A stretch of 64,000 nt of DNA, from the NCBI RefSeq assembly GCF_002300165.1, contig NZ_MLCE01000026.1, positions 124,001 through 188,000 of the forward strand, in the 5' to 3' direction. The translations under genes and the position numbers were made by a program. Positions within the stretch are counted from its first letter, which is position 1. Every line of letters begins with the position of its first letter. The notes beneath the pieces are model-generated. The model did no database searches and had not been told where the DNA came from. It saw only the letters and a program-made list of their open reading frames with translations. This DNA is from Streptomyces sp. Tue6028. Its GTDB lineage: Bacteria > Actinomycetota > Actinomycetes > Streptomycetales > Streptomycetaceae. Positions 54,837-63,109 of the stretch are shown in pieces.

Positions 54837-57800
54837 CTAGGCCTCGAACACCTCACGGACCAGCTGCTCCTGCTCCGCCTGGTGCCGCTTCGCGGAACCG
54901 ACGGCGGGGGAGGAGGAGTGCGGACGCGAGATCCGGCGCAGGCGCTCGCCGTGCGGGACGTCCGCGCCGACCGCCAGGTCGAGGTGGTCGATCAGGTTGA
55001 GCGCGATGAACGGCCAGGCACCCTGGTTCGCCGGCTCCTCCTGGGCCCACAGGTACTTCTCGGCGTTCGGGTACTTGTTGACCTCCGCCTGGAGCTCGGC
55101 ACCCGGCAGCGGGTACAGGCGCTCGATGCGGATGATCGCCGTGTCCGTGACGCCGCGCTTCTTCCGCTCGGCCTCGAGGTCGTAGTACAGCTTGCCGGCG
55201 CAGAAGACGACCTTGCGGACCGCCGCGGCGTCGACCGAGTCGTCGCCGATGACGGGGCGGAAGGCGCCCGTGGTGAACTCCTCCGTCTTCGACGCGGCGG
55301 CCTTGAGGCGCAGCATCGACTTCGGGGTGAAGACCACCAGCGGCTTGTGGTGCGGGTTGTGCACCTGCCACCGCAGGAGGTGGAAGTAGTTCGACGGCAG
55401 GGTCGGCTGGGCGACCGTCATGTTGTTCTGCGCGCACAGCTGGAGGAAGCGCTCGATGCGGGCCGAGGAGTGGTCCGGGCCCTGGCCCTCGTAGCCGTGC
55501 GGGAGCAGCAGGGTGACGCCGGACGTCTGGCCCCACTTCTGCTCGGCGGCCGAGATGTACTCGTCGACGACGGTCTGCGCGCCGTTGACGAAGTCGCCGA
55601 ACTGCGCCTCCCACATGACCAGCGCGTCCGGGCGGGCCAGCGAGTAGCCGTACTCGAAGCCCATGACCGCGTACTCGGAGAGCAGCGAGTCGTAGACGTT
55701 CAGGCGGGCCTGCTCGTCCGAGAGGTACTGGAGCGGGGTGAAGTCCTCGCCCGTGACCCGGTCGATCAGCACCGCGTGACGCTGGCCGAAGGTGCCGCGG
55801 CGGGAGTCCTGGCCCGACAGGCGGACCGGGGTGCCCTCCAGGAGCAGCGAACCGATGGCGAGGGTCTCGCCCATGCCCCAGTCGATCGTGTCGTCCTCGA
55901 TCATCGCGGCCCGGCGCTGGAGCTGCGGCAGCAGACGCGGGTGGACCGTGACGTGGTCGGGGATGTTGACCTGGGACTCGGCGATCCGCTTCACGATCTC
56001 CTGGGAGACCGCGGTCTGCACGGCCACCGGGAACTCGGCCTGCGGGTCGGGCACGTGCGCCTCGGCCGGGGCCGAGATCGCCTCGCGGACCTCGGTGAAG
56101 ACCTTCTCCAGCTGGCCCTGGAAGTCCTGCAGCGCCTGCTCGGCCTCTTCCAGGGTGATGTCGCCGCGACCGATCAGGGACTCGGTGTAGAGCTTGCGCA
56201 CCGAGCGCTTCTTGTCGATCAGGTCGTACATCAGCGGCTGCGTGAACGCCGGGTTGTCGGACTCGTTGTGTCCGCGGCGGCGGTAGCAGATCAGGTCGAT
56301 GACGACGTCCTTGTTGAACGCCTGGCGGAACTCGAAGGCCAGGCGAGCGACGCGGACGACGGCCTCGGGGTCGTCGCCGTTCACGTGGAAGATCGGCGCC
56401 TCGATCATGCGGGCCACGTCGGTGGCGTACATGGACGAGCGCGACGACTCCGGGGCGGCGGTGAAGCCGACCTGGTTGTTGATGACGATGTGGACCGTGC
56501 CGCCCGTGCGGTAGCCGCGCAGCTGCGACATGTTGAGCGTCTCGGCGACCACACCCTGGCCGGCGAAGGCCGCGTCACCGTGCAGGGCGACCGGCAGGAC
56601 GGTGAAGTCCGTGCCGCCCTTGTTGATGATGTCCTGCTTGGCGCGGGTGATGCCCTCGATGACCGGGTCGACGGTCTCCAGGTGGGACGGGTTCGCGGCC
56701 AGCGAGACGGCGATCTGCTCGCCGTCCAGGCCGGTGAAGGTGCCCCGGGCGCCCAGGTGGTACTTCACGTCGCCGGAGCCGTGCATCGACTTCGGGTCGA
56801 GGTTGCCCTCGAACTCGCGGAAGATCTGCGCGTACGACTTGCCGACGATGTTCGCGAGGACGTTCAGGCGGCCGCGGTGGGCCATGCCGATGACGACCTC
56901 GTCCAGGCGCGACTCGGCCGCGGAGTCGATCACCGCGTCGAGGAGCGGGATGACGGACTCGCCGCCCTCCAGGGAGAACCGCTTCTGGCCGACGTACTTC
57001 GTCTGCAGGAAGGTCTCGAAGGCCTCGGCGGAGTTCAGCCGGCGCAGGATGCGCAGCTGCTCCTCGCGCTCGGGCTTGGCGTGCGGGCGCTCGACGCGGT
57101 CCTGGATCCACTTGCGCTGCTTCGGGTCCTGGATGTGCATGAACTCGATGCCGGTGGTGCGGCAGTACGAGTCACGCAGCACGCCGAGGATGTCGCGCAG
57201 CTTCATCATCGACTTGCCGGAGAAGCCGCCGACGGCGAACTCGCGCTCCAGGTCCCACAGGGTGAGCCCGTGCTCGGTGATGTCCAGGTCGGGGTGCTTG
57301 CGCTGCTTGTACTCCAGCGGGTCGGTGTCGGCCATGACGTGGCCGCGGACCCGGTAGGAGTGGATCAGCTCGAAGACGCGGGCGGCCTTGGTGACGTCGT
57401 CGTCGTGGCTGGCGTCGATGTCCTTGAGCCAGCGGACCGGCTCGTAGGGGATCCGCAGCGACTCGAAGATCTCGTCGAAGAAGCCGTTCTCGCCGAGCAG
57501 CAGGTTCGCGACGATGCGCAGGAACTCGCCGGAGGCGGCGCCCTGGATCACCCGGTGGTCGTAGGTCGACGTGAGCGTCATGACCTTCGAGATGCCGAGC
57601 TTGTTCAGGGTGTCCTGGGAGGTGCCCTGGAACTCCGCCGGGTAGTCCATGGAGCCGACGCCCATGATGACCGACTGGCCGGGCATCAGACGCGGCACGG
57701 AGTGGACGGTGCCGAGGCCGCCGGGGTTGGTCAGGGAGACCGTGACACCGGTGAAGTCGTCCATCGTCAGCTTGCCGTCACGGGCGCGGCGGACGATGTC

Positions 57801-58637
57801 CTCGTAGGCCTGCCAGAACTCGAAGAAGTTCAGCGTCTCGGCCTTCTTGATGCCGGCGACGACGAGCTGGCGGTCGCCGTTGGGCTTCACCAGGTCGATG
57901 GCGAGACCGAAGTTGATGTGCTCCGGCTTGACCAGGGTCGGCTTGCCGTCCTTCTCCGCGAAGGAGTAGTTCATCGACGGCATGGCCTTGATGGCCTGCA
58001 CCATCGCGTAGCCGATGAGGTGGGTGAAGGAGATCTTCCCGCCCCGGGCACGCTTCAGGTGGTTGTTGATCACGATGCGGTTGTCGAAGAGCAGCTTCAC
58101 CGGGACCGCGCGCACGGACGTGGCCGTGGGCAGCTCCAGGGAGGCGTTCATGTTCTTCGCGACCGCGGCGGCGGGGCCGCGCAGCGTGACGAGCTCGGGA
58201 CCTCCGGCGGCCGCGGTGGCCTCGGCGGCCTTCGGCTTGGCGGCGGCCGGGGCGGCCTTCGCGGGAGCCGGGGCGGCGGCGGCGGGCTTCGGGGCCGCGG
58301 GAGCGGGCGCGGGAGCGGGAGCCGCCGGAGCGGTCCTGGCCGGAGCCGCGGGCGCGGCGGGCGCGGCAGGGGCCGCGGGAGCGGCCGGAGCCGGCGTGAT
58401 CGTGGTCCCTGCGGCCCCCGCGGCCGCAGTACCCGCCGGAGCCGAGGCGGCAGCCGCCCCCGGCTTGTAGTCGGCGAAGAAGTCCCACCAGGCACGGTCT
58501 ACCGAATTCGGGTCCTGGAGGTACTGCTGATAGATCTCGTCGACGAGCCACTCATTGGGACCGAACGCAGCAGCGGGGTTCTTCCCGGCTTGGTCGTCGG
58601 TGGAGATGCTCGAGTTACTGGGGGACTGTGGCGACAC
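54837..58637 (-). CDS. kgd: Multifunctional 2-oxoglutarate decarboxylase/dehydrogenase E1 with E2 succinyltransferase domain
   Basis: 1266-aa actinobacterial enzyme of the TCA cycle. Order: N-terminal E1 helix (EWLVDEIYQQYLQDPNSVDRAWWDFFADY); Ala/Pro linker (about residues 50-120); an E2-type acyltransferase domain ending TYDHRVIQGAASGEFLR; then the ThDP E1 core (GMAHRGRLNVLANI, GDAAFAGQGVVAETLNMSQLRGY, HNESDNPAFTQP); and a C-terminal transketolase-like domain. It makes succinyl-CoA or succinic semialdehyde with the shared E3/E2. The start at GTG 58637 (MSPQSPSNSSIS) matches the family start remembered from S. coelicolor; a GTG at 58664 is also open. It carries a strong terminator. Confidence 0.95.
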   Translation of the reverse strand: MSPQSPSNSSISTDDQAGKNPAAAFGPNEWLVDEIYQQYLQDPNSVDRAWWDFFADYKPGAAAASAPAGTAAAGAAGTTITPAPAAPAAPAAPAAPAAPARTAPAAPAPAPAPAAPKPAAAAPAPAKAAPAAAKPKAAEATAAAGGPELVTLRGPAAAVAKNMNASLELPTATSVRAVPVKLLFDNRIVINNHLKRARGGKISFTHLIGYAMVQAIKAMPSMNYSFAEKDGKPTLVKPEHINFGLAIDLVKPNGDRQLVVAGIKKAETLNFFEFWQAYEDIVRRARDGKLTMDDFTGVTVSLTNPGGLGTVHSVPRLMPGQSVIMGVGSMDYPAEFQGTSQDTLNKLGISKVMTLTSTYDHRVIQGAASGEFLRIVANLLLGENGFFDEIFESLRIPYEPVRWLKDIDASHDDDVTKAARVFELIHSYRVRGHVMADTDPLEYKQRKHPDLDITEHGLTLWDLEREFAVGGFSGKSMMKLRDILGVLRDSYCRTTGIEFMHIQDPKQRKWIQDRVERPHAKPEREEQLRILRRLNSAEAFETFLQTKYVGQKRFSLEGGESVIPLLDAVIDSAAESRLDEVVIGMAHRGRLNVLANIVGKSYAQIFREFEGNLDPKSMHGSGDVKYHLGARGTFTGLDGEQIAVSLAANPSHLETVDPVIEGITRAKQDIINKGGTDFTVLPVALHGDAAFAGQGVVAETLNMSQLRGYRTGGTVHIVINNQVGFTAAPESSRSSMYATDVARMIEAPIFHVNGDDPEAVVRVARLAFEFRQAFNKDVVIDLICYRRRGHNESDNPAFTQPLMYDLIDKKRSVRKLYTESLIGRGDITLEEAEQALQDFQGQLEKVFTEVREAISAPAEAHVPDPQAEFPVAVQTAVSQEIVKRIAESQVNIPDHVTVHPRLLPQLQRRAAMIEDDTIDWGMGETLAIGSLLLEGTPVRLSGQDSRRGTFGQRHAVLIDRVTGEDFTPLQYLSDEQARLNVYDSLLSEYAVMGFEYGYSLARPDALVMWEAQFGDFVNGAQTVVDEYISAAEQKWGQTSGVTLLLPHGYEGQGPDHSSARIERFLQLCAQNNMTVAQPTLPSNYFHLLRWQVHNPHHKPLVVFTPKSMLRLKAAASKTEEFTTGAFRPVIGDDSVDAAAVRKVVFCAGKLYYDLEAERKKRGVTDTAIIRIERLYPLPGAELQAEVNKYPNAEKYLWAQEEPANQGAWPFIALNLIDHLDLAVGADVPHGERLRRISRPHSSSPAVGSAKRHQAEQEQLVREVFEA

Positions 58638-58918
58638 GGCGGCAACCGCCCTCTTCCGCTTCACAAGGTGATGGACAGCGGAAATAAAGGCTACGCCCCC
58701 ATGGCCGAGAAGGTCAGGCCGGGCCCGTCCAACGTCGTGTAAGTCACACCGGAAAGCGTGTTTCGGGCATGGAAATGGCGGGAAACAAGCGAGGTTCCGG
58801 TACGGAATGGGTACGGCGACTCAGGGTCGCGGCAGTCCTCACGCGGCCCTCTGCCTGATCACACGTGTCCGCCAGCGCCGACACGGATGGATCTTGTGGC
58901 TCCGGTTCGAACTTTACG

Positions 58919-60064
58919 TCAACTTGGCAGAGAGGGGAGCCCCGGAAGGGTGACCTGAATCCGGCAACCCCGCTGAGATTCGGCCACACCGATCCGGCCG
59001 CCGTGCAGATCGACCGCCCAGCGCGCGATCGCCAGGCCCAGTCCCGTGCCGCCGTCGCTGCCCGGACCGTGCGGCGCGGGCACCCCGCCCCGGTTGAACC
59101 GCTCGAAGACACGGTGCCACTCCGACTTGGGGATGCCCGGGCCCTCGTCCAGGACCTCCAGGGCCAGCGACTCCGGGTAGTCGCCGCGCCGCGCCTTGAC
59201 CGTCACCCGGCCGTGCGGCGGACTGTGCTTGACCGCGTTGTCGATGAGATTCGCCACCACCTGGTGGATCCGCTCCGGGTCCGCGTGCGCGGTCAGCTCG
59301 GGCGGGGACACGTCGAGGTGCAGATGCACGTCGGTGCGTGTGTGGCTGCCGGAGCCCGAGGCGATGCCCCCGCGCGCGGAGGACACCATGTTGGCCTCCT
59401 TGAGCACTCCCGACAGATACGGCCAGACCTCGAAGCGCCGCTTGTGCAGCGGCACCACGCCGTTGTCCAGCCGCGACAGGTCCAGCAGCGTCTCCACGAG
59501 CCGCCCCAGCCGCTCCGTCTGCTTCAGGGCCGTACGCATCGTCTCGGGGTCCGCGGCGGAGACGCCGTCCACGACGTTCTCCAGGACGGCGCGCAGACCC
59601 GCGATGGGGGTGCGCAGCTCGTGCGAGACGTTCGCCACGAGCTCCTTGCGCTGGCGGTCCTGGGCCTCCAGCTCGTCGGCCATGAGATTGATCGTCTCGG
59701 CCAGGTCGCCGAGCTCGTCGCGGCGGTTGTCGCTCACCCGGCGCGTGTAGTCGCCGTGCGAGATGTACCGGGCGACCGCGTTCATCTCGTCCAGCGGCGC
59801 GGTGAGCGAATGCGCCACGAACTGCGTGATCAGCAGCGTGGCGATCATCGAGAAGACCGTGATGAAGCGCAGCTCGGTCTTGGTGTGCACCGCGATCATC
59901 GACAGCCCGGTCGTGATGAACACGGCGACGACGACGAGCGTGCCGAGCTTCGTCTTGATCGAGAAGGGGCGCAGGCCGCCCCAGGGGCTCACGCTCCCGC
60001 GCTCTTCGAACTCGTGCCGGCCGAACTCGCGCCGGCCGGTTCCGTGCTCCCCGAGCCCGCTCAT
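58919..60064 (-). CDS. Sensor histidine kinase with almost no extracellular domain
   Basis: 381-aa kinase. Two membrane segments (about residues 41-60 and 67-85) are separated by only about six residues. A HAMP domain (90-143), the dimerisation/phosphoacceptor helix with His148 (NVSHELRTPIAG) and the ATPase domain (HQVVANLIDNAVKHS, LDEGPGIP, GGTGLGLAIARWAV) follow. The external sensor of typical kinases is lacking, so it must detect membrane state or an interior cue. ATG 60064 follows GAGGGGG; the next gene upstream is its response regulator with a 35-bp gap. Confidence 0.93.
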   Translation of the reverse strand: MSGLGEHGTGRREFGRHEFEERGSVSPWGGLRPFSIKTKLGTLVVVAVFITTGLSMIAVHTKTELRFITVFSMIATLLITQFVAHSLTAPLDEMNAVARYISHGDYTRRVSDNRRDELGDLAETINLMADELEAQDRQRKELVANVSHELRTPIAGLRAVLENVVDGVSAADPETMRTALKQTERLGRLVETLLDLSRLDNGVVPLHKRRFEVWPYLSGVLKEANMVSSARGGIASGSGSHTRTDVHLHLDVSPPELTAHADPERIHQVVANLIDNAVKHSPPHGRVTVKARRGDYPESLALEVLDEGPGIPKSEWHRVFERFNRGGVPAPHGPGSDGGTGLGLAIARWAVDLHGGRIGVAESQRGCRIQVTLPGLPSLPS

Positions 60065-60099
60065 CACATCAGCCCCCTCGAAGGTCCCGACGACCCGGC

Positions 60100-60837
60100 T
60101 CAGGGAGTCGGGGTCTCCAGCGCGTAGCCGACACCGTGGACCGTGCGGATCCGCTCGGCGCCGATCTTCCGGCGCAGGGCCTTGATGTGGCTGTCCACGG
60201 TGCGGGTCCCGGACGCGTCCGCCCAGTCCCACACCTCGGCGAGCAGCTGCTCGCGCGAGAGTACCGCGCGCGGGGTGTTCGCCAGGCAGACCAGGAGGTC
60301 GAACTCGGTGGGCGTCAGGTGCACGTCCTCGGAGCGGACCCGAACCCGGCGCTGCGCGTGGTCGATCTCCAGCTCGCCGAGCCGCAGGATGCCGCTGCGC
60401 GGCGTCGACGCCGCGACCACGGCGCGCTCGACCCGCCGCAGCAGGACGTGCACGCGGGCGGCCAGCTCGCGCATCGAGAACGGCTTCGTCATGTAGTCGT
60501 CGGCGCCGACGCCGAGCCCGACCAGCATGTCCGTCTCGTCGTCGCGCGCGGTGAGCATCAGCACCGGCACCGGGCGCTGGGCCTGCACGCGGCGGCAGAC
60601 CTCCAGCCCGTCGAAGCCGGGCAGCATGATGTCGAGGATCAGCAGGTCGGGCTGCCAGGCCTCGGCGGTGTCGACGGCGGCCGGGCCGTCGCCCGCGGTT
60701 TGCACCAGGAATCCCTCGGCACGCAGGCGGGCCGCGATGGCGTCGACGATCGTCGGGTCGTCCTCGACCACCAGCACCCGGCGTTGAGCGCCCGGAGTCG
60801 CCGCCGTGCCGTTTTGGGAGGTGTGTGTCTGCTCCAT
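60100..60837 (-). CDS. OmpR-family response regulator
   Basis: 245-aa regulator. The receiver domain has the acidic pair (VVEDD), the phospho-acceptor Asp69 (LLILDIMLPGFDG), and the Thr and Lys of MLTARDD and DYMTKPFSMRE. The winged-helix output domain contains LTPTEFDLLVCLANTPRAVLSREQLL and RTVDSHIKALRRKIG. It has a 20-residue polar N-terminal tail (MEQTHTSQNGTAATPGAQRR). It is the partner of the kinase downstream; targets unknown, but kgd and the glucan locus are close by. Confidence 0.95.
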   Translation of the reverse strand: MEQTHTSQNGTAATPGAQRRVLVVEDDPTIVDAIAARLRAEGFLVQTAGDGPAAVDTAEAWQPDLLILDIMLPGFDGLEVCRRVQAQRPVPVLMLTARDDETDMLVGLGVGADDYMTKPFSMRELAARVHVLLRRVERAVVAASTPRSGILRLGELEIDHAQRRVRVRSEDVHLTPTEFDLLVCLANTPRAVLSREQLLAEVWDWADASGTRTVDSHIKALRRKIGAERIRTVHGVGYALETPTP

Positions 60838-60950
60838 CGCCCGCCCCTGAGGTGTGCTTTCCGGAATCCGTGGGGTGATCCCATGACTGCGCTTGACGCT
60901 TGAATGATCCGCGTCAGGGAAGCAGAGTACGGGCAGTCACCGTGCCGCGG

Positions 60951-61628
60951 CTATCCAGGCCTGACCGCGAGATGCACGACGTCCGGAACGCCCCGGGCAA
61001 CCGGGATCTCTTCGGTACGCACCCGTTGGAACCCGGCATTCCGCAAGGTTCCTTCAAATTCCGGAGAGGGCTGGGCCGACCAGACCGCGAGTACTCCGCC
61101 GGGCTTCAACACCCTTGCGCAGCTTGCCAGTCCGGCGTTCGCGTACAGCCCCTCGTTGCTCTCGGTGACCGTCCAGTCGGGTCCGTTGTCGATGTCCAGG
61201 CAGAGCGCGTCGTACGTGTCGGATGTCTCATTGACGTACGCGAGCAGGTCGGCCTCGACGATGTCCGTGCGCGGGTCGGCGAGAGCCGCCGCGGACAACT
61301 CGCCCAGGGGGCCGGACCGGTGCCAGCCGATGACGGCGGGCTCGCGCTCGACGACGGTGATGCGCCCCCAGCGCGGATCGGCGGCCGCGTGTGCGAGCGA
61401 GAACCCGACGCCCAGACCCCCGATGAGCACGTCAGGATCCCGGCGCCCGTCCAGGGCGTCGTACGCGGCGTCGACGAGCAGACGCTCCGAGCGGCCGTCG
61501 GACGTGTCCATCAGGAAGCACCCGTTGGCGATGATCTGCAGCAGCGCACCGTGTCGCCGCAGCACGACCTCGCCGTAGGGGCCCTCGCTGCGGTCGACGA
61601 CTACAGGAGTGTCGTACGAGGTGGTCAT
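60951..61628 (-). CDS. Spermidine synthase-like / class I methyltransferase-fold protein
   Basis: 225-aa protein with the SpeE-like Rossmann motif VLIGGLGVGFSLAHAAADPRWGRITVVEREPAVIGWH and a later IVEADLLAYVNETSDTYDALCLDIDNGPDW. It lacks the N-terminal tetramerisation domain of true spermidine synthases and is shorter; it is probably an S-adenosylmethionine-binding protein of unknown substrate. ATG 61628 is used; an in-frame ATG three codons upstream is possible. It is divergent from the rhomboid-like gene, with about 340 bp between them. Confidence 0.85.
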   Translation of the reverse strand: MTTSYDTPVVVDRSEGPYGEVVLRRHGALLQIIANGCFLMDTSDGRSERLLVDAAYDALDGRRDPDVLIGGLGVGFSLAHAAADPRWGRITVVEREPAVIGWHRSGPLGELSAAALADPRTDIVEADLLAYVNETSDTYDALCLDIDNGPDWTVTESNEGLYANAGLASCARVLKPGGVLAVWSAQPSPEFEGTLRNAGFQRVRTEEIPVARGVPDVVHLAVRPG

Positions 61629-61972
61629 GGCGCCCATCCTGGCAGGTCCCCCGGGACAGGCTTCCGAACTTCCGCTTCCGGGGCGGTGCCCGCGGGGGAA
61701 GCCCGGCGCCGGACGCCGCCGGACCCCGCGTCGAGGGGCGCCGTCGCCGGCCCCCTGCGCGGCAGCCCGCCGGGGCTGCCCGGCGGATTCATCCGAACGT
61801 GTCCCGGTGGGGCGCGGGCCGCCCGGCCCGACGGCCGGCCACGGTGGCCGACCGTCGGGCCGGGACTCCGCACCGGACGCCGGGGACGTGCCGTGGCGGG
61901 CCCGCGCGGGGCGACGGTCATGGACAGTGACACCCGGGACGCGAAGGGTGGGGTGCGACAGAAGGCCGCACC
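61629..61972. other. Gene-free divergent interval with strong inverted repeat
   Basis: 344 bp. CCCGGCCCGACGG (61822-61834) pairs with CCGTCGGGCCGGG (61852-61864), and within this GGCCAC/GGTGGCC forms an inner stem. The region must contain both divergent promoters, but no consensus was found. Extreme GC content makes its small frames unreliable. Confidence 0.6.
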
Positions 61973-62986
61973 GTGGACCGGAGCACCGCCGTGGAACGCA
62001 GCACAACAGAGCGGGCCGACACCGCGCTCGCCCACCCGGAGGCGGGCGCACCCCTCGGCGACGCGCTCGACGGTGTGCCCCACCAGCGCGCCGGCCACGG
62101 TGCGGCGTCCATGCCGGTCCCGGACCGGGCGCCCGGTCCGGGACCGGCATGGACGCCGGCGACGGCATCGGCCTCGGCCCGCGCGGCCGCGGCACCGGCA
62201 ATCGGGTCGCCCGAGCCGGACCCATTCGCCCCGCGCCCCCGCGCGGCGCGCATGCGTGCCCCGCGCCTCCGGGGGCTGTTCCCCACGCCCGTCGGAACGC
62301 CCTTCACCTTCACGTACGCGGTCGTCCTGGCGGCCGTCTCGGTCGCCGCCGGCCACGCGGACCCCTCCCTCGTGCACGCGCTGCACCAGGGCTCCAGCAC
62401 GGACGTGGCCCATCTGGCGGCCCACCCGATGCTCGTGCTGATCGCCAGCGCGCTCTGGATCGCCGGGGGCGTCACCTCCCCGTACGCGATCGGCTTCCTC
62501 CTCGTCCTCACCGCACTGGAGCGGCGGACCGGCGGCCTGCGCGCGGCCGGCGTCTTCCTGCTCGGGCACATGGCCGCCACGCTGGCCACCGAGGTGCCCG
62601 TCGGTCTCGCGGTCCTGGCCGGCCACCTGCCGGGCAGCTCTCTGCACCGCCTCGACTACGGCATCAGCTTCGGCGTCGCCACGAGCGTCGGCGCGCTCGC
62701 CGGACTGCTGTCCCCGTGGCTGCGCCTGCCGCTCCTGACCGGCTTCGGCGCGATGCTCGTCGCGGACCTGATCGCCTTCACCGACCCCATGACCGAATGG
62801 GGACACCTGATGGCCCTCGCCGTGGGGATCTCCACGTGGCCCCTGGTGCGGCGCGTGCGGGCGGCACCGTGCGCACCGGAGTCGCCCGGCGCCGCCGACC
62901 GCGGCCCTCTCCCCATCGAGGTCCATGGTCCTCGCCCGGCGCCGACCACCGGCTTCACCAGGCATTCCCCGGGCGAACCGCCGTAG
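61973..62986 (+). CDS. Rhomboid-like membrane protein
   Basis: 337-aa protein. About 100 polar, Ala/Pro-rich residues precede five or six membrane segments (TYAVVLAAVSVAAGH, PMLVLIASALWIAGGV, AIGFLLVLTALE, GVFLLGHMAATLATEV, YGISFGVATSVGALAGLL, GAMLVADLIAF). It matches the Streptomyces rhomboid-like class in which the catalytic GxSG/His pair is not clearly preserved, so proteolytic activity is doubtful. GTG 61973 has GAAGG six bases upstream; ATGs at 62111 and 62252 are alternatives. A perfect 56-bp palindrome lies in this N-terminal part. The C-terminal tail is Pro-rich. Confidence 0.75.
   Translation: MDRSTAVERSTTERADTALAHPEAGAPLGDALDGVPHQRAGHGAASMPVPDRAPGPGPAWTPATASASARAAAAPAIGSPEPDPFAPRPRAARMRAPRLRGLFPTPVGTPFTFTYAVVLAAVSVAAGHADPSLVHALHQGSSTDVAHLAAHPMLVLIASALWIAGGVTSPYAIGFLLVLTALERRTGGLRAAGVFLLGHMAATLATEVPVGLAVLAGHLPGSSLHRLDYGISFGVATSVGALAGLLSPWLRLPLLTGFGAMLVADLIAFTDPMTEWGHLMALAVGISTWPLVRRVRAAPCAPESPGAADRGPLPIEVHGPRPAPTTGFTRHSPGEPP
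62103..62158. repeat. Perfect 56-bp palindrome without a loop
   Basis: Bases 62103-62130 are the exact reverse complement of 62131-62158, so the same peptide MPVPDRAPGPGPAWTP can be read on both strands. It lies in the polar N-terminal coding part of the rhomboid-like gene, or in its 5' leader if the start is at 62252. Confidence 0.95.
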
Positions 62987-63067
62987 GCGGACCTCCCGGG
63001 CCGAGCCCGGAAATGAGCGATCGCTCACAGCGAACGGAACCCGGGGAACAATCGAAGCGCGCCCAGC

Positions 63068-63088
63068 ATTGAGTCGGCATAGCTCAAC
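63068..63088. promoter_or_regulatory. HAIR-like HspR operator of lon
   Basis: ATTGAGT-N7-GCTCAAC resembles the HspR consensus CTTGAGT-N7-ACTCAAG (core TTGAGT...CTCAA). It lies 21 bp before the lon start. Regulation of Streptomyces lon by HspR is established knowledge; the ClpB and DnaK operons share the motif. Confidence 0.75.
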
Positions 63089-63109
63089 TTGACTGCCGAA
63101 GGGGAGATC

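Noticed and set aside
54702..58742. 1346-aa open frame antisense to kgd
   Set aside because: It is a mirror of the high-GC codon bias of kgd; the translation is Arg/Val/Leu/Asp low-information sequence without motifs, while the other strand encodes a complete conserved enzyme.
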